Source: Lichenibacterium ramalinae
GTDB lineage: Bacteria; Pseudomonadota; Alphaproteobacteria; Rhizobiales; Beijerinckiaceae
DNA length: 64,000 bases
Reading direction: 5' to 3'
NCBI RefSeq assembly: GCF_004137085.1
Contig: NZ_QYBC01000003.1
Span: 1-64,000 of the forward strand
Part shown: positions 35,859 through 44,278 of the stretch, piece after piece
How positions within the stretch are numbered: position 1 is the first letter of the stretch
Layout of the letters: each line of letters opens with the position of its first letter
Notes under the pieces: generated by a model
The model's database searches: none
Told to the model about the DNA's origin: nothing
The model's input: the letters and a program-made list of their open reading frames with translations, nothing else
Position numbers and translations under genes: made by a program

Positions 35859-36770
35859 TCAGATCGGAAGATCGGGGAAGAGCTTCGGCACCATGCTGGC
35901 CGCAAAATCCTTGAAGGCCCGCATGGGCTGCGACGGCGTGCGGGTCGGCGGGTGGACCAGGGACAGGTCGAAGACCGGCAACGTCCAGGCCGGCAGCACC
36001 TCGACCAAACGTCCGTCGCGCATGAGGTCGGGCTGCACTACCGGTGGGAGGTCGCCGATGCCGCCGCCAGCCAACATGATCGAGGTGAGCCCCGCATAGT
36101 CGCCGATCGCGAGTTGGGGGCGGAAGCGCAGCGTTTCCTTCCCGCAGCCGCTGATCTCGGTGAGGGTCCACGTGCTCTCGATGCTCGGAAAGGCGAAGGC
36201 CAGCAGCGGGTGGCCGAGCAGGTCGCGCGGCGCCAGCACCGGCTTCGCGCCCCGGAGGTAGTCGGGGCTCGCGACAATTTGGTGTCGGTAGGAGATCAAA
36301 GGCTGACGGACGAGTTCCGTATCCCGCCGGGGGCCGATCTTGACCTCCAGGTCGACCCCCTCGGCGAACGCGTCGCCGATCCGTCCCGAGATGAAGACTT
36401 TCACGCCGATGTCGGGAAAGGCGAGTTGGAAGGCGGTGACCAGCGGCGCCAGCACGGTATCGGAGATGCTGGGAGGAGCCGACAGCCGAAGCGTTTCCGA
36501 TCTTTCGGCTCGGCGGTTTGCCTTCACCCTGTCGAGCGCGTCGTTGATTTCGGCGAGGGATCGCGCCTGCTGGATGACCTTGGTGCCGCTCTCCGTCAGG
36601 CGAACGCTGCGGGTGGAGCGCACCAAGAGACGCGTCCCGAACTCTTCCTCGAGATCTGCCACCCGCCGGCTCACGGTCGAGACCGGCATGGCGAGGCGGC
36701 GCGCCGCTTCCGAAAAGCTCTTGGCCTCGACGACCTTGGCGAAGATCATGAGGGCGTTGAGGTCCGTCAT
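35859..36770 (-). CDS. LysR-family regulator of the divergent NTF2/SDR/quinone gene set
   Basis: A 303-residue LysR protein, HTH at the N-terminus (ALMIFAKVVEAKSFSEAARR... PVSTVSRRVADLE) of the CrgA/DsdC-like subgroup in which the third helix has VSRRV. It is transcribed away from the plus-strand cluster starting at 36876, with 105 bases between. LysR proteins normally activate such a divergent operon. Confidence 0.9.
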   Translation of the reverse strand: MTDLNALMIFAKVVEAKSFSEAARRLAMPVSTVSRRVADLEEEFGTRLLVRSTRSVRLTESGTKVIQQARSLAEINDALDRVKANRRAERSETLRLSAPPSISDTVLAPLVTAFQLAFPDIGVKVFISGRIGDAFAEGVDLEVKIGPRRDTELVRQPLISYRHQIVASPDYLRGAKPVLAPRDLLGHPLLAFAFPSIESTWTLTEISGCGKETLRFRPQLAIGDYAGLTSIMLAGGGIGDLPPVVQPDLMRDGRLVEVLPAWTLPVFDLSLVHPPTRTPSQPMRAFKDFAASMVPKLFPDLPI

Positions 36771-36784
36771 CGCCGTCCCATTCC

Positions 36785-36801
36785 TGAGAATCCTTTTCTC
36801 A
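36785..36801. promoter_or_regulatory. Candidate LysR operator
   Basis: Perfect inverted repeat TGAGAA-TCCTT-TTCTCA in the divergent spacer, 14 bases from the LysR start. Short, AT-richer dyads in this place are usual LysR recognition sites. Confidence 0.5.
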
Positions 36802-36875
36802 TTTTTGCCGGCTAGTTGTGCACCGCCGATTCACATAGCTTCCGGCCGGCGAAAGTCGAAGAAGAAAGAATTTCG

Positions 36876-37397
36876 ATGCTTTCTCCTTACCCGTCGAAGA
36901 TGATGATCGTAGCAGTTCTGCTCGGCGGCATATCCTTCGGATCTGCGCAAGCGCAGACGACCCAGGGTTCCCCTGCGATGATGGAGGCCAGCACGATGGC
37001 ACAGGACGAAGCGGCGATCCGAATCACCCTGGCATCGTACAACACTGCGCTGAATAGCGGGAAGGTGAGCGCCGTGCTTCCGCTCTACACACAGGACGGG
37101 ATCTGCATGGCGCCGTTCAGCCCCTCCAGCATCGGACAGTCCGCACTGGAGAAGGCCTACGAGGGCTTTTTTCGCGAGATGAAGTTCGACGTCAAATTCA
37201 ACATCGCCGAGGTCGTCATGGCGGCCCCGGACTGGGCCTTCGTCCGCACCAACTCCGCGGGAACGACGCTTCACCGCTCGACCGGGAAGACCGTATCGGA
37301 AGCCAATCAGGAACTCTTCGTCATGAGGAAGGGGTCCGACGGACGTTGGCGCATCTCGCGCTACAGTTTCTCGCCGATCAACCCGCCTGGCTCGTGA
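36876..37397 (+). CDS. Secreted NTF2-like (DUF4440/SnoaL-type) protein
   Basis: A 173-residue protein with a signal peptide (MMIVAVLLGGISFGSAQAQ around residues 8-27) and a cone-shaped NTF2-like fold (AIRITLASYNTALNSGK...AVLPLYTQDGICMAP). Family members (SgcJ/EcaC type) are small-molecule binders or enzymes of unknown role. ATG 36876 gives the signal peptide directly; earlier codons in the frame have no signal character. First gene of the LysR-linked operon. Confidence 0.8.
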   Translation: MLSPYPSKMMIVAVLLGGISFGSAQAQTTQGSPAMMEASTMAQDEAAIRITLASYNTALNSGKVSAVLPLYTQDGICMAPFSPSSIGQSALEKAYEGFFREMKFDVKFNIAEVVMAAPDWAFVRTNSAGTTLHRSTGKTVSEANQELFVMRKGSDGRWRISRYSFSPINPPGS

Positions 37398-37546
37398 TCG
37401 TCGCGTCGGCGGTGATCTTTCCTGGGCGGCTCGTGAATCGACGATGGGTCACAGCGCCCGGCTGCAGGTTCGATACCACGCCGAGTCGGGATGCCGCTCG
37501 ATCGGCTCGGATGCGGCACATCGCCAGAAACCTACGGGAGAGGAAG

Positions 37547-38296
37547 ATGACGTATCGGTTATCCGGAAAGGCCGCGTTGGTGACAGGGGGCTCACGCGGC
37601 ATCGGTGCCGCTATCGTAAGGCGCCTCGCGGCCGAGGGAACCGCCGTGGCCTTCAGCTATGTCGACTCGGAGGAGCGGGCTGCGGAGGTCGCGAAGACGG
37701 TCGAGGATGCCGGCGGTCGCGCTCTCGCGTTCAAGGCCGATCAGGCCGACGCCGGCCAGGTGGCCCGGCTCGTGGCATCCGCCCGCGACGCCTTCGGACG
37801 GCTGGACATCCTCGTCAACAGCGCCGGCCTGTCGCTGATGGGCAAGGTCGACGACCCATCGCTCGACCTCGCCGCCTTCGACCGGCAGTTTGATATCAAC
37901 GTGAGGGGCGTAGCCGCGGCCGTGCGTGCCGCGGTTCCGCTGATGGCGCAGGGCGGGCGCATCATCAATATCGGCAGCGTGTTCGGCAGCGCATCACCGC
38001 TGCCGGGTTGGGGCGACTATTCCGCCACCAAGGCCGCCGTCGCCGCCTACACCCGGGCCTGGGCCCGCGACCTCGGCAGCCGCGGCATCACCGTGAATGC
38101 CGTGCTGCCAGGGCCCATCGACACCGACACTAACCCAGCCGCCTCCATACACGCCCCGACGCTCGCGGGTCTCACGGCGCTGCAGCGATACGGGACGTCC
38201 GACGAGGTCGCCGGCGCGGTGGCGTTCCTGGCCGGGCCCGACGCCACCTACGTCTCAGGTGTCGCGCTTAACGTCGACGGCGGCATGCTGGCCTGA
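37547..38296 (+). CDS. Short-chain dehydrogenase/reductase
   Basis: A 249-residue classical SDR: cofactor motif TGGSRGIG (14-21), NSAG, and catalytic YSATK with upstream Ser in NIGSVFGS. Likely NADP(H)-linked 3-oxoacyl reductase-like. GAGAGGAAG precedes ATG 37547. It is the second gene in the operon. Substrate unknown. Confidence 0.9.
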   Translation: MTYRLSGKAALVTGGSRGIGAAIVRRLAAEGTAVAFSYVDSEERAAEVAKTVEDAGGRALAFKADQADAGQVARLVASARDAFGRLDILVNSAGLSLMGKVDDPSLDLAAFDRQFDINVRGVAAAVRAAVPLMAQGGRIINIGSVFGSASPLPGWGDYSATKAAVAAYTRAWARDLGSRGITVNAVLPGPIDTDTNPAASIHAPTLAGLTALQRYGTSDEVAGAVAFLAGPDATYVSGVALNVDGGMLA

Positions 38297-38317
38297 CCAC
38301 GACCATGGAGGAGACGC

Positions 38318-38797
38318 ATGTCCACCCAGGATCCCGTCGACGTCGTACGAGCAATCCTAGCGACGCCGACCGACCTCGACACGGTCAGCCGCCTCGTGGC
38401 GGAGGACGCCACCTACGTATCGCTGAATTACGACAATCCCGATCTGAAGAAGCTGATGCCGTGGTGCGGCACCGGCCACGGCGCGAAGAGCATCGTCGAC
38501 ACCTTCGTCAAGGTAGGCCGGTTCTGGAAGGTCCAGGCCTTCGAGATGCTGGACGTGTTCGGCTCCGGCGAGAACGTCGCCGTGTTCAGCCGTTTCACCT
38601 ACACGTCGACGAAGGTCGGCCGTACCGTTACGACGCCTTTCGCCATCCTGGCCAAGGTCACGAATGGCAAGCTCGCTTACATGCAATTCATGGAGGACAC
38701 GTTCGCCACCGCCATGTCGTTCCGCACCAAGGGCGTGTGGCATTTCGAGAGCGACCCGGACGGCGGCGAGGTCACAGTAGGGACGGAAGACGCTTGA
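38318..38797 (+). CDS. NTF2-like/SnoaL-type protein, ketosteroid isomerase-like
   Basis: A 159-residue cytoplasmic NTF2-like protein without signal peptide (VVRAILATPTDLDTVSRLV, then GKLAYMQFMEDTFATA). Related proteins are isomerases, cyclases or small binders. Its TGA overlaps the ATG of the DoxX gene. Confidence 0.78.
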   Translation: MSTQDPVDVVRAILATPTDLDTVSRLVAEDATYVSLNYDNPDLKKLMPWCGTGHGAKSIVDTFVKVGRFWKVQAFEMLDVFGSGENVAVFSRFTYTSTKVGRTVTTPFAILAKVTNGKLAYMQFMEDTFATAMSFRTKGVWHFESDPDGGEVTVGTEDA

Positions 38798-39228
38798 TGC
38801 GGGCAGGACCGCGCTGCCTCCCGGGTTGGATCGACCTTCCCACCCGGCTCCTGATGTCGGTGCTATTCCGGCTGTCGGGCCTCGGCAAGGTCACCGTTAA
38901 GGCGGCGACGCAGGCCTACATGGCGGCATACGGTGTTCCAGGCATTTTCATCGGGCCCGCGGCCGCACTGGAGATCAGTGGCGGCATGCGCCTGGTGCTG
39001 GGCTTCGGTCTTCGCCCGCTGGGCCTGGTCCCGGCCGGCTGGTGCCTGCTGGCGGCGCTGATCTTCCACACCGCCTTCGCCGACCAAAACCAAATGATCA
39101 ATTTCCTTAAGAGCCCCGCCATGGCGGGGGGCTTCCTGCTCCTCGCCGAACGCGGTGCCCCGACCGCCGGCCTTGATGGCTTGCTGTCGTTGTGCCGCGT
39201 CGTGCCGTTGCGCGAACCCGAATCCTGA
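38797..39228 (+). CDS. DoxX-family membrane protein
   Basis: A 143-residue protein with about four hydrophobic segments (FRLSGLGKVTVKAATQAYMA, then IFIGPAAALEISGGMRLVLG, GWCLLAALIFHTAFA) in the DoxX/MauE pattern. DoxX proteins partner reductases or thiosulfate:quinone oxidoreductases in redox balance. ATG overlaps the previous stop (TGATG), so translation is coupled. Confidence 0.82.
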   Translation: MRAGPRCLPGWIDLPTRLLMSVLFRLSGLGKVTVKAATQAYMAAYGVPGIFIGPAAALEISGGMRLVLGFGLRPLGLVPAGWCLLAALIFHTAFADQNQMINFLKSPAMAGGFLLLAERGAPTAGLDGLLSLCRVVPLREPES

Positions 39229-39251
39229 TAATACCGAGGAGACCGGATCCC

Positions 39252-39773
39252 ATGAAAAAGACCTTACCTCTGCGGCCAGCCGTGGCTCTCCTGGGTGCGG
39301 CCCTCGCTTACGGCCTGACACCGGCCTGGGCCGCTGAGACTGTGCCGGCCTTCGCCTTCTCGACCGATCCGGCTGTGAGCGCCGGACAGCACGCCGCCTA
39401 CGATGTCGTCCACCGCTACGAGGACCTGTTGAACGCAGGCGACACGGCAGGCATCCTTGCCCTCTTCGCGCCTGGCAGCGTAGCTGAATGGAACGACAAG
39501 CCGACTTTCACAACGGTCGACGAGAAGAAGGGCGCATACGATGCCCTGTTCAGGGTCGCGCAATTCACGACGGTGTTCGGCTATGCCGGCATCGACGTCG
39601 TCGGCGACACCGCCGTTGTGAGGACCTTCCACCACAAGGGGGCGAGCGTGATGGAGGGCGGCAAGGAGGTCGTCGACCTGAATCGAGAGGTCTTCGTCCT
39701 CCATAACATCGGTGGGGCGTGGAAGATCTCGCTCTACATCTTCAACACCGATCCCGTGCAGGGCGAGGGCTGA
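39252..39773 (+). CDS. Secreted NTF2-like protein, second of the operon
   Basis: A 173-residue protein with a signal peptide (KTLPLRPAVALLGAALAYGL...AWA) and NTF2-like body (YDVVHRYEDLLNAGDTAGIL). It is a paralogue in architecture of the 36876 protein; with the 38318 gene this makes three NTF2-like proteins in one operon. ATG 39252 gives the clean signal. Confidence 0.8.
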   Translation: MKKTLPLRPAVALLGAALAYGLTPAWAAETVPAFAFSTDPAVSAGQHAAYDVVHRYEDLLNAGDTAGILALFAPGSVAEWNDKPTFTTVDEKKGAYDALFRVAQFTTVFGYAGIDVVGDTAVVRTFHHKGASVMEGGKEVVDLNREVFVLHNIGGAWKISLYIFNTDPVQGEG

Positions 39774-39805
39774 CTCCTCGAAGCAGTGTGAGAGGAAGCC
39801 GCCGC

Positions 39806-40783
39806 ATGACCACGATGAAGACCGCTGTGATTTATGAGGCTGGCGGGCCGGAGGTTCTCAAGATCGAGGACCGGCCGGTCTCCGTCCCGAAGCCCGGCGA
39901 GGTGCTGATCCGCGTCAAGGCCTTTGGGCTGAACCGCTCGGAGATGTTCACCCGCCAGGGCTTGTCCCCGGGCGTGCTGTTCCCGCGTATCCTCGGCATT
40001 GAGGCCGTCGGGACGGTCGCGGCCGCGCCGGGTGGCGACTTCGCCGAGGGCGCCACCGTGGCGACCGCTATGGGCGGGATGGGCCGTCAGTTCGACGGCA
40101 GCTACGCCGAATACACCTGCGTACCCGCCGGGCAGGTACAGGAGGTGAAAACTCAACTCCCCTGGGAGGTGCTCGGCGCCGTCCCGGAGATGCTGCAGAC
40201 CGCGTGGGGCTCGCTCTTCACCGCCCTGCGCCTCGCGGCCGGCGAAAGCTTGCTGGTCCGCGGCGGCACAACCTCTGTGGGCCTCGCGGCGGCCGCCATC
40301 GCCAAGGCGCAAGGTGCTACGGTCGCGGCGACCACCCGCAACCCCGCCAGCGCCGACCTGCTACGCGCGAGCGGTGCCGACGAGGTTTTCATCGACGACG
40401 GTGCCATCGCGGGGATAGTGCGCCAGGCGCGGCCTGACGGGTTCGACAAGGTGCTCGAACTCGTCGGGACGACGACGTTGAAGGACTCGCTCCGTTGCGC
40501 CCGCTCGTCCGGCCTCGTCTGCATGACCGGCATGGTGGGCAATAAGTGGTCGCTTGACGACTTCAGCCCTATGGAGGTCATCCCGACGGCCGTGGGCCTG
40601 ACTACCTACGACGGAGGGCCGAAGGATTTCATGCGGACGCCGGTGCAGGAACTGGTAGACCAGATCGCGGCCGGTACGCTTCGGCTGCACATCGGCAGGA
40701 CCTTTGCGCTCGATGCCATTGTCGAAGCGCATCGTTGCATGGAGGAGAACAGGGCGGGCGGCAAGATCGTGGTCCTGACGTAA
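39806..40783 (+). CDS. Zinc-free medium-chain alcohol dehydrogenase, quinone oxidoreductase family
   Basis: A 325-residue MDR-family protein with NADPH-binding GGTTSVGLAAAAIAKAQGA. The catalytic-zinc Cys is absent (GLNRSEMFTRQG), so it belongs to zinc-free quinone oxidoreductases/enoyl reductases. In this set it probably reduces quinones or enals. An ATG at 39815 is an alternative start three codons later. AGAGGAAGC precedes 39806. Confidence 0.88.
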   Translation: MTTMKTAVIYEAGGPEVLKIEDRPVSVPKPGEVLIRVKAFGLNRSEMFTRQGLSPGVLFPRILGIEAVGTVAAAPGGDFAEGATVATAMGGMGRQFDGSYAEYTCVPAGQVQEVKTQLPWEVLGAVPEMLQTAWGSLFTALRLAAGESLLVRGGTTSVGLAAAAIAKAQGATVAATTRNPASADLLRASGADEVFIDDGAIAGIVRQARPDGFDKVLELVGTTTLKDSLRCARSSGLVCMTGMVGNKWSLDDFSPMEVIPTAVGLTTYDGGPKDFMRTPVQELVDQIAAGTLRLHIGRTFALDAIVEAHRCMEENRAGGKIVVLT

Positions 40784-40805
40784 ATCAAAACCGGCGTGCC
40801 GTCTC

Positions 40806-40912
40806 CTAGAGCGCTTTCGCCTTTGGCAGATTCGCTCCAGCTCTCGAATCGCGCCTCGTTTCATCGGCTTGGAGTCGCCAAGGCGACTCGGAGAAAGCCG
40901 ATACTGCTCTAG
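40806..40912. repeat. Palindromic repeat element of 107 bp
   Basis: The element is bounded by perfect 7-bp terminal inverted repeats CTAGAGC (40806-40812)/GCTCTAG (40906-40912). Inside, a nested hairpin has GAGTCGCC/GGCGACTC (40872-40889) and outer arms ATCGGCTT/AAGCCGAT (40863-40902). No coding frame. The form resembles REP/MITE-like intergenic repeats; a single copy is visible in the window. Confidence 0.6.
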
Positions 40913-40938
40913 TCCGACGTCACCAGACGGAGCCTCAC

Positions 40939-41679
40939 ATGAACGTCCTGATTGTCTACGCTCATCCAGAATCCCGGTCCTTCAACGGTGCCATGAAGGA
41001 CGCGGCAGCGGTGACCCTCCGCTCCCTCGGTCACGAGGTCACAGTCAGCGACCTCTATGCGATGGCGTTCGATCCCGTTGTCGGCGCCGGCGACTTCACG
41101 GGTGAGCGCGTCGACGGCGATTTTCTGAGCGTCGCAAGGGAACAGACAAGGGCTTATGAGTCCAATACGCTGGCGGCCGATATTGTGGCCGAACAGCACA
41201 AGCTCGAGCGAGCCGACCTCGTCATCTTGCAGTTTCCGATGTGGTGGTTCGGCGTGCCCGCGATACTCAAGGGCTGGGCCGACCGCGTCTTCGCGCGCGG
41301 GTTCGCCTATGCGAGCGGCCGCAAGTACGACACGGGTATGTTCCGCGGGAAGACGGCGATGGTGGCGACCACGACCGGAACGTCCGCCGACACCTACGCC
41401 CCTGACGGGGTTGACGGCGACATTCTCGCCGTGCTCTGGCCGGTGCACAACGGGCTGCTCCGCTATACAGGATTCGACGTGTTGCCACCGTTCGTCGCCT
41501 ACATGCCGGGCCGCGTTGGGCAAGCTGGACGGGAAGCCTATCTGGACGACTATCGCCTGCGTCTCCGCAACGTCACGAGGACGCCGCCACTCTTCTTCCA
41601 CCCGGCAGAGGATTATGGGCCGAACGAGCGCCTGAAGCCGGGCGTGAAGGCGAGGTCGGCCGTGCAACGCAATTTCTGA
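40939..41679 (+). CDS. NAD(P)H:quinone oxidoreductase, flavodoxin-fold (NQO/WrbA-like)
   Basis: A 246-residue FMN/FAD reductase of the mammalian NQO1/KefF type. It starts NVLIVYAHPESRSFNGAM, the conserved His-Pro-x-x-Ser-x-Asn flavin phosphate loop, and has QFPMWWFGVPAILKGWADRV, the family's interface motif. It reduces quinones by two electrons. The palindromic element separates it from the preceding gene, so it may have its own promoter. Confidence 0.88.
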   Translation: MNVLIVYAHPESRSFNGAMKDAAAVTLRSLGHEVTVSDLYAMAFDPVVGAGDFTGERVDGDFLSVAREQTRAYESNTLAADIVAEQHKLERADLVILQFPMWWFGVPAILKGWADRVFARGFAYASGRKYDTGMFRGKTAMVATTTGTSADTYAPDGVDGDILAVLWPVHNGLLRYTGFDVLPPFVAYMPGRVGQAGREAYLDDYRLRLRNVTRTPPLFFHPAEDYGPNERLKPGVKARSAVQRNF

Positions 41680-41910
41680 TACGGCACGGCATCTCGCACA
41701 TCAGTGCCGAGAAGGCCGACCCCGTCGCCGCTCGACCGGGCGACGAACCCGTCCCGCGTTTATTGACAACGCGTCCTCTCCCCCTGACAGGCACAGTCAG
41801 TCACCTGGGGAAGAAAGTGCGGTGACATCGTCGGACATCTATCATTCGTGTAGGGCGATCGGGATCGACGACGTTTATCCGAAGCGTGAAACAATTTAAG
41901 AGAGCAAGAC
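41680..41910. other. Intergenic region upstream of the cysteine-rich secreted protein
   Basis: About 230 bases, AT-richer than the flanks. TTGACA at about 41764-41769 could be a -35 box, and AGAGAGC lies just before the ATG at 41911. No other gene. Confidence 0.4.
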
Positions 41911-43017
41911 ATGTTCAAAGAGTCCGGTTCTGATCGTCGCTCGCGATTTAATGCGCTGAGAATGCTTCTAACATGTGCTTCCGGGATTTTCCTTCTGGTT
42001 AGCCCGCTTGCGGCGACATCTGTGCTTGGTCAAGCGCCGCCGGCGGTAGCTGAGTCAAGTCAACTCCCTGCGAACTGGCGTGACGTCAAGGACGGCGTCG
42101 ACGGCTATCCCGCGGGTCCGATGCTTGAGATCGCGTTGCGTCGCACCCACTCGGACAAGCTTGAGATGTTCAAGTGGCGCTCGGAGTTCATCGCGATGCT
42201 GAGCGCCCAGCCAGGTCCGCTCGTTGAGCGCGAATGGCACTCGATCAAGGGCATTCCCGAGAACACAGGAGCGGGCACCTGGACTGGTATGACTTGGTGG
42301 GAAAATCAGCAGAGATGGCAGGACATGGCGAACATGCTCTTCTCGACACCGGTCGCCGAAAAGTGGTTGAAGACGCTTGACATGACGATGCTTTTTGTCA
42401 AACCGCTCGACTCCAACTTCGACCTTCATACCTTAGCTCAGTCCGGCGGGCAGGTGCTCGAATTGGGCTTGGTCGTTTTCCAAACGTCGGGTGCGAATGC
42501 CGCTGCGGGAAGTATTGCCGCGGCTGGCATGACCTACCTTGACGCCCTCAATAAGAACGGCGCCGAGACCTATCGATTCGCCGTCTATCCGAATCCAAGC
42601 GGTTTCATCGGTCCTTTCACGGTTGCATATAAGAAAAATGGACCACCTGATACTGCGGGTGAGGAGTGGTTCGTCTATATGGTAACTTATCATTCCAAGG
42701 AGACGCGAGATAAAATCCAGGCAATCGACGAAGTACATCGCTCTTTTGCAGGAATGAGCGAATCGATGGTGAAAGGTCACTCGGACATACAGGTGATGAC
42801 GCGTACTACGTCACAGGTATGTATCAAGAAGGCGACCAACGCCTGTTCGCTCGATCCCGATGAGTGTCACGTAGGAGAGATGGGGAGTGGTGACACTTGG
42901 GCCGCCAGCTGCGGTGAGCGCCCTCAACCGTGCATGACGGAGTATAACGTCTGCTCGCAGCTCTCTCCTCGGACCTGCGGCGCAGTGGGCGGGAGGCACG
43001 TCGAGTCCTGCCCGTGA
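41911..43017 (+). CDS. Secreted protein of unknown function with a cysteine-rich C-terminus
   Basis: A 368-residue protein not recognised as a family. A hydrophobic segment at about 18-40 (LLTCASGIFLLVSPLAATSV) is a signal peptide. The body has two similar-looking alpha/beta blocks (MFKWRSEFIAMLSAQPG... and later MVTYHSKETRDKIQ), weakly like antibiotic-biosynthesis-monooxygenase folds. The last about 70 residues hold eight Cys (CIKKATNACS, DECH, CGERPQPC, MTEYNVCSQ, TCGA, ESCP), an even number that suits disulfides in an exported domain. Codon use is AT-richer than the neighbours, which suggests recent transfer. Confidence 0.6.
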   Translation: MFKESGSDRRSRFNALRMLLTCASGIFLLVSPLAATSVLGQAPPAVAESSQLPANWRDVKDGVDGYPAGPMLEIALRRTHSDKLEMFKWRSEFIAMLSAQPGPLVEREWHSIKGIPENTGAGTWTGMTWWENQQRWQDMANMLFSTPVAEKWLKTLDMTMLFVKPLDSNFDLHTLAQSGGQVLELGLVVFQTSGANAAAGSIAAAGMTYLDALNKNGAETYRFAVYPNPSGFIGPFTVAYKKNGPPDTAGEEWFVYMVTYHSKETRDKIQAIDEVHRSFAGMSESMVKGHSDIQVMTRTTSQVCIKKATNACSLDPDECHVGEMGSGDTWAASCGERPQPCMTEYNVCSQLSPRTCGAVGGRHVESCP

Positions 43018-43170
43018 CTACTCGTCGTCGATACGAGGGGCCCGCGGGAGGCGGTCGAGTGCAGACCGTCGCCGTCGCAGGTTCAAACACCGAGACTGGC
43101 GAGCGGCACCTAACGTCCGCTTACCTTCTGCCCTGACCCAAAACCAGCCCTCCCGCTGTCCACCCGGTCC

Positions 43171-43201
43171 AGCCGTCGATCTTTCGTTTCAATCGACGGC
43201 T
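43171..43201. terminator. Hairpin at the end of the epimerase gene
   Basis: A perfect 10-bp stem AGCCGTCGAT/ATCGACGGCT with an 11-base loop between convergent genes; it includes the last two codons and the stop of the minus-strand epimerase. No clear T-run. Confidence 0.5.
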
Positions 43202-44265
43202 CTGCCGCGTGTCGGCCTCCCGTCCGGCACACCCGTGAGCCAAGCTCCTTCGGCCCTGATCCAGTGCATGTAGGCATGGAAGGCCTCGCGCATCGGGCGA
43301 GGTCGCCAGCCCGTCTCGGCGACGATGCGGCTGATGTCGTAGGGACCCCACATGCCGCCCCGCGACGGCGAGTCCTGCAGAATGTCAGCCTCGCCGGCCG
43401 GGGCCGTCTCGGCGCGGACGCCGGGCACGCGCTCCCCCGCCCAGCGGATCATGTCGCCGAGGCTGACGGGCTCTCCCAACGCAACGTTGTACACCGAATG
43501 ACGAAGCCGAGGTGCCATGAGCAGGGCGAGGAGGCCGCGCGCCGCATCCTCGACATGGATGTAGTCTCCGATCCCGTCGAGCGCGTTGGCGCTGATGGGC
43601 CCGGGGCGCCGCAGCGCCAGGTGCGCAATGCGGTTCGGCAAGTGGCGGAAATCGCGCGACGCGGTCGTCCGATCCATCGTACCGTACACCGACGACAGCC
43701 GGGCCGAGACGGTCGGCAGGCCGAACAGCGCGCTGTAGCGCTCGACGGTCAGTTCGGAGGCCAGCTTGGACGTGCCATAGAGGGTCTTGGGCGCCACATA
43801 GCCGTCCTCCGGGAGCGGTGTCCCGGGCGAATCGGGGCCGTGATGTCGATAGACGGCACCCGAACTCACGTAGAGGAAACGGGCGAGTCCCGGCCGGCCG
43901 CGCGCCCATTCGAGCAGGCGCACGGTGCCCATCAGGTTCACTTCCATGATGTCGAGGGGCCGCTCGGCCTCGGGTTCGCGGGCCGCCTCGGCGGCGCTCC
44001 CGCGCGAAATCGGCGTGATCGTGGCGCCGTGCACGACGTAGCGGATGTCGTGCTGGTCGAGCGCGGCCCGCCATGAGTCGGGCGCCGTGACGTCGGCGGT
44101 GACGATGGTCAGCCGGTCGGCCACGGGCGCGAAATAGCGGAGGGCGGCGGCGTCGGGCGGCGCCCGGTCCAGCACCACGGCGCGGGCGGCGGGGTCGCGG
44201 TCGAGCCAGCTGCGCGCCAGCACGCTCATGGCGAAACCGGTCGCCCCGGTCACAAGGAGGGTCAT
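43189..44265 (-). CDS. NAD-dependent epimerase/dehydratase family protein
   Basis: A 358-residue extended SDR. NAD-binding TGATGFAMSVL near the N-terminus and the catalytic YGTSK (in LYGTSKLASE) with Ser in VSSGAVYRHHG are present. Closest in style to nucleotide-sugar epimerases, but similar proteins act on other carbonyl compounds. It is 13 bases after the SDR gene on the same strand, and forms the left edge of the hydantoin locus. Confidence 0.85.
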   Translation of the reverse strand: MTLLVTGATGFAMSVLARSWLDRDPAARAVVLDRAPPDAAALRYFAPVADRLTIVTADVTAPDSWRAALDQHDIRYVVHGATITPISRGSAAEAAREPEAERPLDIMEVNLMGTVRLLEWARGRPGLARFLYVSSGAVYRHHGPDSPGTPLPEDGYVAPKTLYGTSKLASELTVERYSALFGLPTVSARLSSVYGTMDRTTASRDFRHLPNRIAHLALRRPGPISANALDGIGDYIHVEDAARGLLALLMAPRLRHSVYNVALGEPVSLGDMIRWAGERVPGVRAETAPAGEADILQDSPSRGGMWGPYDISRIVAETGWRPRPMREAFHAYMHWIRAEGAWLTGVPDGRPTRGRAVD

Positions 44266-44278
44266 GGGGATCTCCGGT

